Source: Campylobacteraceae bacterium (GTDB lineage: Bacteria > Campylobacterota > Campylobacteria > Campylobacterales > Sulfurovaceae). From it: a DNA stretch of 42,972 bases. Each line of letters begins with the position of its first letter. The first letter of the stretch is position 1. Location of the stretch: assembly GCA_027036015.1 (NCBI GenBank), contig JALVTH010000026.1, positions 1 through 42,972 on the forward strand, written 5' to 3'. This document shows, piece after piece, positions 34,679 through 42,972 of this stretch. Under the pieces are notes generated by a model. It was not told the origin of the DNA. It was given only the letters and a program-made list of their open reading frames with translations, and did not search any database. The translations under genes and the position numbers were made by a program.

Positions 34679-36559
34679 ATGGAAAGAAAGTATGATGTTA
34701 TCGTAATTGGCGGTGGACATGCCGGAATTGAAGCAGCTAGTGCATCTGCAAGACTTGGAGTAAAAACACTTTTACTCACCATTGCCGTTGAACAAATTGG
34801 AGCAAGTTCATGTAACCCAGCCATTGGTGGCTTAGCAAAGGGGCATTTAGTAAAAGAAATTGACGCTCTTGGTGGAGAAATGGGCTTAGCAACCGATTAT
34901 GCCGGTTTACAATTTCGCATCCTTAATGCCTCCAAAGGACCAGCTGTTAGAGGAAGTAGAGCCCAGATAGATATGGATAGATATAAAATCTACATGAGAG
35001 ATAGGCTCTATAAAATAAAAAATTTAGACATTCGCCAAGAAATAGTCCAAGAGCTTATCATTGAAAATAATCAAGTAAAAGGAGTTGTTACACAACTGCA
35101 AAATAGATATTTAGCACCAAAAGTTGTTATTGCTTCTGGAACCTTTTTAAATGGACTCATTCACATTGGCGAAGTTCGCCAACAAGCTGGAAGACAAGGT
35201 GAATTTGCCTCAATTACCTTAGCTCAAAACTTACGGAAACTAGGCTTAAGAATTGGGCGGCTCAAAACTGGAACGTGTGCAAGAATTAAGGCTGAGAGTA
35301 TTGATTTTAGTAAAATGGAAATTCAAGAAGGAGACAACCCTCCTAAACCATTTTCATTTCGAACCAAAAAAGAAGAATTTAAGCCAAGTCAGCTTCCTTG
35401 CTATATTACCTATACAAACCCTATAACACATGCAATTATTGAAGGAAACTTTGATAAAGCCCCGCTTTTTACTGGACAAATTGAAGGAATAGGTCCAAGA
35501 TATTGTCCAAGCATTGAGGATAAAATTAATCGATTTAGAGATAGAGAGCGCCATCAAGTCTTTGTTGAACCACAAACACGTGAAGCAAATGAGTATTATT
35601 TAAATGGTTTAAGCACCTCTTTGCCAACCGATGTGCAAGAGCAAATGATTCGCTCAATTCCTGGACTTGAAAATGCAGAAATAGTTCGTTTTGGCTATGC
35701 AATTGAATATGATTATATCGATCCAACTGAGCTAAAACATACGCTTGAGTGCAAAAAAATTAAGGGTCTTTATTTTGCTGGGCAAGTTAATGGAACAACA
35801 GGTTATGAAGAAGCAGCAGCTCAAGGATTAATGGCTGGAATTAATGCAGCATTAAGCGTTAAAGGGCAAGAACCACTCATTTTACAAAGAGATGAAGCCT
35901 ATATTGGGGTTTTAATTGATGATTTGGTAACCAAAGGAACCAAAGAGCCTTATAGAATGTTTACAAGCAGAGCTGAATATCGCTTAATTTTACGTGAAGA
36001 TAATGCAAATTTACGCCTTTTAAAACATGCTAAGCGCCTTAAGCTTTTAGATGAACAAACGCTCAATCGCTTTGAAAAATTACAAAATGATATTAATGAA
36101 GCAATTTTCTATCTTAAAAACAACTATGTTACGCCAACAAAAGAATTTAGCGCGATTTTAGCTGAACTTGGAGAAACTAAAATTAATGATAAAACTGCTT
36201 TAATTGACGTAATTGCCAGAATTAAAGAACCAACTATTGAAAAACTTTTAACTTTGGTTCCTAAATTTGAAAAATATAGCAAAGAAGCACTTGAGCAAAT
36301 TTTAATTGAAGCAAAATATTATCGCTACATCGAAAAACAACTTGCACAAATTGAAAAAATGCATGAAATGCTTAAAGTAAAAATTCCAAAAGATTTTGAT
36401 TACACCAAAGTGCAAGGCTTAAGCAACGAGGTTGTAGAAAAACTTCAAGCGGCAAACCCTCCAACGCTTCATAGTGCATCGCTTATTAGTGGTATTACGC
36501 CTGCTGCAATTGAGATTTTACACGTTTATATTAAAATGTATCAAAAAGGAAAAAGATGA
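34679..36559 (+). CDS. mnmG: tRNA uridine-5-carboxymethylaminomethyl modification enzyme
   Basis: FAD-dependent partner of MnmE that modifies U34 of certain tRNAs, 626 residues (family 620-640). N-terminal FAD fold [21 protein letters not shown] near 8-28 (split as [14 protein letters not shown]), then [26 protein letters not shown] (family signature, near 43), [22 protein letters not shown], and [31 protein letters not shown] precedes the ATG. The stop overlaps the next ATG (ATGA). Confidence 0.98.
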   Translation: MERKYDVIVIGGGHAGIEAASASARLGVKTLLLTIAVEQIGASSCNPAIGGLAKGHLVKEIDALGGEMGLATDYAGLQFRILNASKGPAVRGSRAQIDMDRYKIYMRDRLYKIKNLDIRQEIVQELIIENNQVKGVVTQLQNRYLAPKVVIASGTFLNGLIHIGEVRQQAGRQGEFASITLAQNLRKLGLRIGRLKTGTCARIKAESIDFSKMEIQEGDNPPKPFSFRTKKEEFKPSQLPCYITYTNPITHAIIEGNFDKAPLFTGQIEGIGPRYCPSIEDKINRFRDRERHQVFVEPQTREANEYYLNGLSTSLPTDVQEQMIRSIPGLENAEIVRFGYAIEYDYIDPTELKHTLECKKIKGLYFAGQVNGTTGYEEAAAQGLMAGINAALSVKGQEPLILQRDEAYIGVLIDDLVTKGTKEPYRMFTSRAEYRLILREDNANLRLLKHAKRLKLLDEQTLNRFEKLQNDINEAIFYLKNNYVTPTKEFSAILAELGETKINDKTALIDVIARIKEPTIEKLLTLVPKFEKYSKEALEQILIEAKYYRYIEKQLAQIEKMHEMLKVKIPKDFDYTKVQGLSNEVVEKLQAANPPTLHSASLISGITPAAIEILHVYIKMYQKGKR

Positions 36560-37383
36560 TCTATTTATATGCTTATACAAACCACAAAGAGGGCTTAGAT
36601 AGTGTAAGAAGAGCAAAAGTAATTTATGATGCACTAAAAAAACAAGGCATTGAAATATCACTACTACTTAATGAATTTCGTGCACAATTGCTTGCAAAAG
36701 AGTGGGGTTTGCCAAAAGGCTTAACTGTAGAAAATGTCAATGAAATAGTAAATATTGCCCAAAAAAGCGATATAGTTATTGTTGATACAAATGAAACATT
36801 TTTTCAAGAGTTTTTAGATTTTGCTAATGATGCAACAGTAATTTATTTAAATAGTAGTTGTGAAGAAAAAAATTATCCAAACATTATAACAATAGATCTT
36901 TTTAAAGATGGAGCACTCTATCCAAAAATAGCTCCATCAACTACTCAAAATGAGCAAATTGCATTGGTTTTTAAAGATAGCGATTACGAAAAAATATTAC
37001 TCCAATATTTAGACACAATTAACACTAAGAAAATGGATCTTTATTGGGGAATTTACTTTTTCGTTAAATATGAAGAAAAACTTAAAAAATACTTTAATTC
37101 TATCATAGAAAGTGAAAATTATTACGAAATATTGCAAAATTACAATTTTTTTATAACAGCATCACAGCAAATTGCTATTGAAGCAAAAGCCAACAATAAA
37201 GCGGTAATTTTTTTAAATTTAAATAAAGAAAATAATCAGTGTATAGATTTTATACGAAATATTGGCATTAAAGTTGTAGAAAGTTTAGATAATATAAGTT
37301 TTGATAATAAAAATAACAAAGAAACAATAAAAATAAATAATAAGATAGACAAAATTATTGATATAATTAATAAAAATATGTGA
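36556..37383 (+). CDS. Unknown GT-B/PseG-like protein
   Basis: A 275-residue protein coupled to mnmG by an ATGA overlap. The start ([27 protein letters not shown]) and later segments ([44 protein letters not shown]) recall PseG/SpsG-type proteins and GT-B glycosyltransferases: a dynamic nucleotide-sugar-binding fold with a substrate pocket near the second half. Key catalytic residues are not evident. The C-terminal 40 residues are Asn/Lys/Ile-rich and of low complexity. Function is not assignable; mnmG linkage may be only positional. Confidence 0.7.
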   Translation: MIYLYAYTNHKEGLDSVRRAKVIYDALKKQGIEISLLLNEFRAQLLAKEWGLPKGLTVENVNEIVNIAQKSDIVIVDTNETFFQEFLDFANDATVIYLNSSCEEKNYPNIITIDLFKDGALYPKIAPSTTQNEQIALVFKDSDYEKILLQYLDTINTKKMDLYWGIYFFVKYEEKLKKYFNSIIESENYYEILQNYNFFITASQQIAIEAKANNKAVIFLNLNKENNQCIDFIRNIGIKVVESLDNISFDNKNNKETIKINNKIDKIIDIINKNM

Positions 37384-37455
37384 AATAGCTCCACAAATTA
37401 ACTAAATCCATCCTTAAAGTAAGATTTTAATGTAATAATTTAATAAAAAAAGTTT

Positions 37456-37461
37456 TATAAT
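37456..37461 (+). promoter_or_regulatory. -10 element of petABC
   Basis: Perfect TATAAT on plus in an A/T-tract context, predicted start near 37468, leader about 30 bases with GAAAGGA. Confidence 0.6.
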
Positions 37462-37497
37462 AAGTTGTTACTTTGAGAAACTACTGAAAGGATGGCT

Positions 37498-38004
37498 ATG
37501 AGCGATAGAAGAGACTTTATGGGCAAAGTGCTTGGTGCTTGGGCTGGTCTGGGTGCTCTTGGCGCTTTATATGCGGCAAAACGCACGTGGGATCCGCTTC
37601 CAAGTGTAAAAGCAGCTGGTAAAACGGTTGTTGATGTTAGCGGGGCAAAAGAAAATGAACTCCATACTGAGCTTTGGAGAGGAAAACCAGTATTTGTTAT
37701 GAAAGTATCTCCAAATGATCCGGCTCACAAAGACAAAAGACTTGTTCAAATTGGGAATGATAAATTCTTTGTTGCAATTGGACTTTGTACGCATCTTGGA
37801 TGTATTCCAACATACTTTCCAGAAAAACATAAGTTTATTTGCCCATGCCATGGTGGACAATTTAACTCAGCTGGAGAAGTATTAAAATCACCACCTCCAA
37901 AACCATTAGTAATACCTCCATTTAAAGTAGAAGGAACAAAATTAGTACTTGGTGAAGAGGGTGAACAATATAAAAAATTAAAAGCTGCTGGCGTAGTAGC
38001 ATAA
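37498..38004 (+). CDS. petA: Ubiquinol/menaquinol-cytochrome c reductase Rieske subunit
   Basis: Iron-sulphur subunit of the bc1 complex. It opens SDRRDFMGK followed by a hydrophobic stretch (GAWAGLGALGALYAA), a Tat-type anchor. The 2Fe-2S ligands are in CTHLGC and CPCHGG, with the following loop KSPPPKPLVIPP. I take the ATG at 37498 because AAAGGA is then at proper spacing; the in-frame ATG six bases earlier lies directly on it. About 168 residues, typical. Eleven bases before petB. Confidence 0.96.
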   Translation: MSDRRDFMGKVLGAWAGLGALGALYAAKRTWDPLPSVKAAGKTVVDVSGAKENELHTELWRGKPVFVMKVSPNDPAHKDKRLVQIGNDKFFVAIGLCTHLGCIPTYFPEKHKFICPCHGGQFNSAGEVLKSPPPKPLVIPPFKVEGTKLVLGEEGEQYKKLKAAGVVA

Positions 38005-38015
38005 GGAGGGAATAG

Positions 38016-39266
38016 ATGGCACATTTTGATCCAAACGCAAGACCTTTTAGCCATAAATGGCTAAATGAAAGATTAGCAATTGATACACTTGAAAAAGTTC
38101 TTGCCAAAGAGTATTGGATTCCTAAAAATATTAACTTTTTGTGGGCAATGGGAATGGTGCTTGCCACTACATTTGGCTTGTTATTAATTAGTGGTATTTT
38201 TCTTTTAATGTATTATATTCCAGATACAAAACAAGCTTTTGATAGCGTTAATCACACTATTATGCAAGAAGTAGGTTATGGATGGCTTTGGAGACATATA
38301 CACGGGGTTGCGGCTTCAATTGTATTTTTAATAATTTACATTCATATGTTTACTGGAATTTATTATGGCTCTTATAAAAGAGGAAGAGAACTTATTTGGC
38401 TCTCAGGAATGCTTTTATTTGTAACATTCTCAGCTGAAGCTTTTGCTGGATATGTATTGCCTTGGGGACAAATGAGCTATTGGGCTGGTATGGTTATTAC
38501 TAACTTATTTGAAGGTTTTTCATCTGATTTCTTAGGAGGTCATCTACATTTTCCAGGATTAGTTGAATGGATTAGAGGGAATTATGTTCCAAGTCAAGCA
38601 TTTTTAGGTAGATTTTTTATGCTTCATGTTGTATTACTACCACTTGTTATTATTGGGCTTATAGTATTACATTTTGGTGCACTTAGAATTCCACATGTTA
38701 ATAACCAAGATGGTGAAGAGATTGATTTTGAAGCAGAAGCTGAAAAATGGAAAGCAGGACTAAGAAAAGAATCAAAAGTAATTCCATTTAAACCGGTTTT
38801 CTTAAGTAAAGATGTTTTTGTTCTTGGTATATATTTAACATTCTTTTTCTATTTAGTATTTTATCATTTTGAATTTGCAATGGATCCGGTAAACTTTGAT
38901 CCTGCTAACCCATTAAAAACTCCTCCACATATTTATCCAGAATGGTATTTCTTATGGAGTTATGAAGTATTAAGAGCTTTCCCTAAAAATCCAGGCTTAA
39001 TTGCATTTGGATTTGCACAAGTTATTTTCTTCTTATTACCATTTTTAGATAGAAGTCCAAATGTTGCTCCTGCAAATAGAAGAGGACTATTTAAAATTTG
39101 GTTTTGGGTTCTTTTAATTGACATGGTAGGACTTACAATATTAGGTAAATTACCACCTGTTGGAATTTATACACCATTTGGTAAAGCTTTTGCTTATATT
39201 TTTATTGCATTATGGCTCATTCTTCCATTTATTACAAAAGCGGAAAAACCAATAGGAGGTAAATAA
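38016..39266 (+). CDS. petB: Cytochrome b of the bc1 complex
   Basis: Full-length membrane cytochrome b, 416 residues. Two heme-b histidine pairs appear in RHIHGVAASIVFLIIYIHMF (the second helix) and MLHVVLLPLVIIGLIVLHFG (the fourth). The quinol-oxidation motif PEWYF occurs in IYPEWYFLWSYEVLR, the PEWY form. GGAGGGAA precedes the ATG; the stop overlaps the petC ATG. A charged loop (EAEAEKWKAGLRKESK) between helices four and five is as in other epsilon homologues. Confidence 0.97.
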   Translation: MAHFDPNARPFSHKWLNERLAIDTLEKVLAKEYWIPKNINFLWAMGMVLATTFGLLLISGIFLLMYYIPDTKQAFDSVNHTIMQEVGYGWLWRHIHGVAASIVFLIIYIHMFTGIYYGSYKRGRELIWLSGMLLFVTFSAEAFAGYVLPWGQMSYWAGMVITNLFEGFSSDFLGGHLHFPGLVEWIRGNYVPSQAFLGRFFMLHVVLLPLVIIGLIVLHFGALRIPHVNNQDGEEIDFEAEAEKWKAGLRKESKVIPFKPVFLSKDVFVLGIYLTFFFYLVFYHFEFAMDPVNFDPANPLKTPPHIYPEWYFLWSYEVLRAFPKNPGLIAFGFAQVIFFLLPFLDRSPNVAPANRRGLFKIWFWVLLIDMVGLTILGKLPPVGIYTPFGKAFAYIFIALWLILPFITKAEKPIGGK

Positions 39267-40327
39267 TGAAAGAATTAAAAATATTAGCAGTTGTAATCTT
39301 TTTTACAGGACTTGTATATTGGGGAGTTGAGCCATATGCACACTCAGTTATGCATAAACATGTAGAAGGACACAACTTTGTTTATGATGGAAAGAGTGAT
39401 TTAGAAGTATTAAATGAAAAAGTTGAAGAAATTAAAAAATCTATGGCAAGTGCAACAGATGAAAAAACAAAAAAAGCAGCCGAAGAAGAGCTTAAAAAAT
39501 ATGAAAATAAAATTAAAGATACAAAAGCTTTTTGGGCTCATGTAGAAAAAATTGCTGCTCTTAAAGGCAATGCAGCTAATGGTAAAAATGCAATTTCTGC
39601 TTGTGCAGGATGCCATGGGATAAAAGCAGCTGGAATAAAAGCTCCAACTGATGCTTTAACTGCCTCTAAAACTTATGGCGTTAATCCACCAGATTTAAGC
39701 AATGCTGGAGCACTTTATGATCCGAAATTTTTAGCAGCATTTATTTTAGACCCAGCTCATGGTGCATTCGTGAAAAAAATTGCAATGCCAGCTGGTATGG
39801 GCGGAAGCGATCAAAATATAGCTGATATTATTGCATATTTAAAATCAATTGCTCCAAAAGAAATAACACCAAAACAAGCTTTTGAGAGTGCTTGTGGAAG
39901 ATGCCACGCAATGCGCTATGCAAAATGGACGCAAATTGGAACTGTTCCAAAAACAAAACCAAACATCAAAACTGGACAAGATATAGAAGGATTAAAATTT
40001 AAAGAAAAAGTTGCCGAGTATCAAAACAACTTAGCAAAATATCTTGGAAAACTTCCACCAGATTTATCAATTATTATTAGAGCAAGAAGTGAACACTATT
40101 TAGCAACATTTGTAGAAAATCCTCAATCTCATCTTTTTGGAACTGCAATGCCAAGAGTTGGGGTAACAAAAGAAGCTTTTGAAAAAGTAAAAACTTATCT
40201 TGAAGAGGTTGGCGACTCTTCTAAACCAAAAAGAGAAGCAGTTGGACCATGGGTTCTTGGCTTTATGATTATTTTTACAATTTTGGCATACCTATGGTAT
40301 AAATCTCAATGGAAAGGTTTAAAATAA
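39266..40327 (+). CDS. petC: Di-heme cytochrome c1 subunit
   Basis: A 353-residue cytochrome c of the bc1 complex with two heme sites, CAGCH at 113-117 and CGRCH at 210-214, the di-heme type known from epsilon bc1 complexes. An N-terminal helix (about 4-20) and a C-terminal helix (about 332-346, ending in WYKSQWKGLK) anchor it. Between the first anchor and heme 1 is a Lys/Glu-rich predicted helix (about 44-90). AGGAGG overlaps the petB end. It passes electrons to soluble cytochromes that could supply NirS and NorC. Confidence 0.96.
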   Translation: MKELKILAVVIFFTGLVYWGVEPYAHSVMHKHVEGHNFVYDGKSDLEVLNEKVEEIKKSMASATDEKTKKAAEEELKKYENKIKDTKAFWAHVEKIAALKGNAANGKNAISACAGCHGIKAAGIKAPTDALTASKTYGVNPPDLSNAGALYDPKFLAAFILDPAHGAFVKKIAMPAGMGGSDQNIADIIAYLKSIAPKEITPKQAFESACGRCHAMRYAKWTQIGTVPKTKPNIKTGQDIEGLKFKEKVAEYQNNLAKYLGKLPPDLSIIIRARSEHYLATFVENPQSHLFGTAMPRVGVTKEAFEKVKTYLEEVGDSSKPKREAVGPWVLGFMIIFTILAYLWYKSQWKGLK

Positions 40328-40336
40328 TCCTTCTTT

Positions 40337-40366
40337 AAGGCAAGAGCTTTCTTGCCTCTTTTTCTT
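40337..40366 (+). terminator. Rho-independent terminator of petABC
   Basis: AGGCAAGA-GCTT-TCTTGCCT, a perfect 8-bp stem, followed by CTTTTTCTTTT, starting 11 bases after the petC stop. Confidence 0.9.
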
Positions 40367-40377
40367 TTCTTCTGAAA

Positions 40378-40391
40378 TTGATGTAAATTAA
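40378..40391. promoter_or_regulatory. Near-consensus FNR-type box upstream of moaA
   Basis: TTGAT-GTAA-ATTAA, nine of ten consensus positions. A TATAAA at 40420-40425 on plus could be the -10; the box is then centred about 47 bases from the start, not the ideal 41.5. Confidence 0.45.
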
Positions 40392-40448
40392 GAAATTTCT
40401 AATCACTTTTGGGTAATCTTATAAAAAAATCTTTGAATAAGGCACTTG

Positions 40449-41417
40449 ATGTTAATTGATAAATATGGCAGAAAGGTTAATTATTTAAGAATTTCGGTAA
40501 CTGAGCGTTGTAATTTCCGATGTCTTTATTGTATGCCCGAAAAACCTTTTTCTTGGGAGCCAAAAGAAAATCTTTTAAGCTTTGATGAACTTTTTATGTT
40601 TGTAAAAGTTGCAATCGATCAAGGAATTACTAAAATTAGAATTACTGGCGGAGAGCCTTTAATTAGAGAAGATTTAGATTATTTTATTTCATTAATTTCA
40701 AATTACAATCCAAATATCGATTTAGCGCTTACTACTAATGGCTATTTGCTTGCAAATTATGCTAAAAAATTAAAAGAAGCAGGATTAAAGCGCATCAATA
40801 TCTCTTTAGATACACTCAAACCAGCAGTTGCAGCCCAGCTTGCACAAAAAAATGTTTTAGCAAATGTTTTAGAAGGAATAGAAGCTGCAAGAGAGCAAAA
40901 TTTTAAAATAAAAATTAATATGGTTCCAATAAAAGGACTTAATGATGGAGAAATTTTAGATATATTAGAGTTTTGCCGCAAAAGAGAAATGGAAGTTCGA
41001 TTTATTGAATATATGGAAAATAGCTATGCTAAAGGCACAATTGAAGGAATGTTTGGTAAAGAGATTTTAGAAGTTATCAAAAATAAATATACAATCAAAA
41101 AAATAGGTCGCACTCCAAATTCACCAAGCTTTAAATATAAAATTATAGAAAATGGCTATGAATTTGGATTGATTGACCCACATAAACACGATTTTTGCGA
41201 AGATTGCAATAGAATTAGACTTACAGCTGAAGGGCATTTAATTCCATGCCTTTATTTTGATGAAGCCCAGTCTATTGCCAAAGCTATTAAACAAAAAGAT
41301 ATTCAAAAAGCTGTTGCCATATTACACGATGTTTTAGCAAATAAGCCAAAAGAGAATCGCTGGAGCGAAGAAGAAAGCGAAACTTCAAATCGCGCCTTTT
41401 ACTATACAGGTGGTTAA
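40449..41417 (+). CDS. moaA: GTP 3',8-cyclase (molybdopterin biosynthesis)
   Basis: Radical SAM enzyme for the first step of molybdopterin synthesis. N-terminal cluster [17 protein letters not shown], a C-terminal cluster region ([21 protein letters not shown]) that binds the second 4Fe-4S, and the conserved Gly-Gly end (YYTGG). About 322 residues, normal. The ATG at 40449 has AAGGCA upstream; a TTG directly before it is an alternative. No gap separates it from queE. Molybdopterin would serve a nitrate reductase, probably elsewhere in the genome. Confidence 0.97.
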   Translation: MLIDKYGRKVNYLRISVTERCNFRCLYCMPEKPFSWEPKENLLSFDELFMFVKVAIDQGITKIRITGGEPLIREDLDYFISLISNYNPNIDLALTTNGYLLANYAKKLKEAGLKRINISLDTLKPAVAAQLAQKNVLANVLEGIEAAREQNFKIKINMVPIKGLNDGEILDILEFCRKREMEVRFIEYMENSYAKGTIEGMFGKEILEVIKNKYTIKKIGRTPNSPSFKYKIIENGYEFGLIDPHKHDFCEDCNRIRLTAEGHLIPCLYFDEAQSIAKAIKQKDIQKAVAILHDVLANKPKENRWSEEESETSNRAFYYTGG

Positions 41418-42176
41418 ATGTTTTATTTAGTTGAAGAGTTTTTCTCCATTCAAGGAGAAGGCAAATATATGGGTGTGCCTTCTTATTTTTTACGAACTGG
41501 AGGATGCAATTTAAATTGTCCAGGTTTTAATACAAAATATTTTATCAACTCAAAAGAAAAAAGAGGATGTGATACCTTTTTTGCCGTAGATAGTGCTTTT
41601 AAAAATAGATGGCAAAAAATTAATGATGCCAAAGCTTTTATTACTCATTTAGAAGCAAAATTAAACGAACTTGGATTTTTACCTCATTTTGTCATTACTG
41701 GAGGTGAACCGCTTTTGTATTTTAATGATGAAACATTTTATCAAATTATCACTTTTTTATTAGAAAAAAACATCAAAATCACAATTGAGACAAATGCAAC
41801 AATTGTAATTGATTTTAAAAAATATCCTCAATATAAAGAACTTGTTTTTGCCCTTTCAATCAAGCTTTCAAACTCACTTGAGCCAAAATCAAAAAGAATT
41901 AATAAAGAAGCAATTGCTACTATTGCTAAAAATGCCAAAGAAGCCTTTTTTAAATTTCCACTCTCAAAAGAGCTTATTCAAATAAGTGCTTTAGCAGAAA
42001 TTAAAGAAATCACTGCCTTAGCACCCAATTTGCCAATATATTGCATGCCTGTTGGAGAATCTAAAAAAGCTCTTTGGCAAAACGATAAAGCTGTTTTTGA
42101 ATTTTGTAAAAAACATAATTTCTATTATAGCGATAGACTCCATATAAGAGTCTTTGATACGACTCAAGGAGTCTAA
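41418..42176 (+). CDS. queE: 7-carboxy-7-deazaguanine synthase (QueE), variant cluster
   Basis: Radical SAM enzyme of queuosine/preQ0 synthesis, 252 residues. FFSIQGEGKYMGVPSYFLRTGG is the QueE opening (split as SIQGEGKYMG and SYFLRTGG). The cluster region reads CNLNC, then after 16 residues another Cys in RGCDTFFAVD: a CX3CX16C pattern instead of CX3CX2C. VITGGEPLLY and IETNAT follow as in the family. The start ATG follows the moaA stop directly, with AGGTGG upstream. A short GACTC/GAGTC hairpin spans its last codons. Confidence 0.9.
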   Translation: MFYLVEEFFSIQGEGKYMGVPSYFLRTGGCNLNCPGFNTKYFINSKEKRGCDTFFAVDSAFKNRWQKINDAKAFITHLEAKLNELGFLPHFVITGGEPLLYFNDETFYQIITFLLEKNIKITIETNATIVIDFKKYPQYKELVFALSIKLSNSLEPKSKRINKEAIATIAKNAKEAFFKFPLSKELIQISALAEIKEITALAPNLPIYCMPVGESKKALWQNDKAVFEFCKKHNFYYSDRLHIRVFDTTQGV

Positions 42177-42191
42177 TCGTTAGTCATCGTT

Positions 42192-42972
42192 TTAATCTTG
42201 TTTATGTTTATGACGTCTATGGTGGTGATGTCTATGATACTTATGATGTTTGTGTCCTCTTGTAAATTTATTTTCTAATTCTTGAAAAAAGCTCTCTTCA
42301 TCATAATTTCTTAACCATTTCTCAAAGTCACCTCTATCGTCACCATTTTCGTCTATATCATTAAAAAATCTATCATATCCATCGTCGCTTGAAACTTCAT
42401 CTAAATCGCAAGTCGTATTAACTTTTTCGTAAAAGTTTCCTTGAATTGGCACTCCTCCAACTTCAATAACGCTATCAACGTCTAATTCATCTAAATTAAT
42501 TCTAAAAAAGTATCCTCCATCACTCCAAAAATTATAATAATATTTTCCATCGCTACTTACGTATTGCATGTGCGATTGAGTTAACTTTGTAAAATTTGCT
42601 CTTGGAAAATCTAAATAAATATTTGTTACAAACTCCATCTCTTTATAATTGATAATAGAAATAACTCTATCTAAGTGATTTGTAACAATTGCCAAACCTT
42701 TTTGTTTAGAAAAAGCAACGTGTCCAGCTCCAATTCCAGTATAAATAAACTTTTTAATCTTCATAGTTTTTGCATCAACAATAAAAACCCCACCTTTTGG
42801 AATAAATTTATATTGATATTGTTGATAATAGTTTCTTAATAAATATTCGCTAAATGAAGGTACGTAAGTTGGTAAAAATTCTGAAAATTTTTTATTTTTA
42901 TTAAAAATTTTTTTTATTTTTTTATAATCAAAAATATCTATATCATCATCAATATCTGCATACATTTTAATG
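42192..42972 (-). CDS. Beta-propeller protein with EF-hand-like loop and His-rich tail (5' end outside window)
   Basis: The minus frame is open from the right edge to 42192, so the N-terminus is missing; about 259 codons are visible. Propeller-like blades (GGVFIVDAKTMKIKKFIYTG, GLAIVTNHLDRVISIINYKE, SDGKYYYNFWSDGGYFFRINLDE) resemble YVTN/cytochrome-d1-type propellers. The C-terminal 70 residues are unusual: an acidic stretch with DIDENGDDRGDFE, close to an EF-hand calcium loop, then a tail with eleven histidines (GHKHHKYHRHHHHRRHKHKQD). No heme motif is in the visible part. A periplasmic metal-binding or metal-sensing role is suggested by composition only. The internal ATG at 42965 need not be the start. 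Confidence 0.75.
   Translation of the reverse strand, partial: IKMYADIDDDIDIFDYKKIKKIFNKNKKFSEFLPTYVPSFSEYLLRNYYQQYQYKFIPKGGVFIVDAKTMKIKKFIYTGIGAGHVAFSKQKGLAIVTNHLDRVISIINYKEMEFVTNIYLDFPRANFTKLTQSHMQYVSSDGKYYYNFWSDGGYFFRINLDELDVDSVIEVGGVPIQGNFYEKVNTTCDLDEVSSDDGYDRFFNDIDENGDDRGDFEKWLRNYDEESFFQELENKFTRGHKHHKYHRHHHHRRHKHKQD

Noticed and set aside
42136-42173. Two GACTC/GAGTC inverted repeats at the end of queE as a terminator
   Set aside because: Stems of five pairs and no T tract on either strand.

Overview
The window is an AT-rich piece of chromosome that I read as belonging to a denitrifying member of the Campylobacterota (Epsilonproteobacteria), probably a chemolithotroph of the hydrothermal-vent type. 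The grounds are the very AT-rich, tightly packed genes with ATGA-type overlaps, the epsilon-type petABC complex with a di-heme cytochrome c1, a QueE with the displaced-cysteine form I associate with this group, a MinCDE set, a UbiA-family quinone prenyltransferase, and a cd1-type nitrite reductase with a cNOR. The genus is inference; no rRNA or tRNA gene lies in the window.

Layout. 1-5982 (minus): a two-partner secretion pair, outer-membrane transporter tpsB followed by a giant adhesin tpsA whose 3' part runs off the left edge. 6121-15863 (minus): an eleven-gene denitrification operon. In transcription order it holds two unknown membrane proteins, norC, norB, an unannotated 51-residue membrane protein, nirS, a NirN-like cytochrome, a small cytochrome c, nirJ, nirF and nirE/cobA. 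Perfect FNR-type boxes stand at its head, before its second gene and before the small cytochrome. 15975-16160 (plus): a 61-residue membrane protein sharing the head FNR box. 16155-20535 (minus): a PPK2 polyphosphate kinase, then an unrecognised two-gene unit: an 8-TM protein and a 782-residue protein with a zincin-like segment and two ligand-sensor-like folds. 20896-23932 (minus): rpsL-rpsG-fusA with structured leader and intercistronic RNA. 24116-27065 (minus): thiG, a divergent uracil-DNA glycosylase, a UbiA-family prenyltransferase and pssA. 27106-27999 (plus): miaA. 27979-29593 (minus): minC-minD-minE. 29665-32779 (minus): yqeY, a periplasmic binding protein and an AgcS symporter. 32876-33713 (plus): a TPR protein and a zinc-ribbon protein. 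33700-34625 (minus): a cupin and ribE. 34679-37383 (plus): mnmG and a GT-B/PseG-like protein. 37498-40327 (plus): petABC. 40449-42176 (plus): moaA and queE. 42192-end (minus): the 3' part of a beta-propeller protein with an acidic EF-hand-like loop and a His-rich tail.

How it fits together. The bc1 complex (petABC) passes quinol electrons to c-type cytochromes, which can feed NirS (nitrite to NO) and NorBC (NO to N2O). NirE, NirF, NirJ and NirN supply most of heme d1 assembly, but no siroheme decarboxylase (NirD/L/G/H) is in the window. MoaA supplies molybdopterin, plausibly for a nitrate reductase elsewhere, and has a near-consensus FNR box upstream. The rest is housekeeping. The most unexplained parts are the 17008-20535 pair, the small membrane genes of the nor/nir operon, the symmetric divergent ribE/mnmG promoter, and the metal-binding propeller at the right edge.
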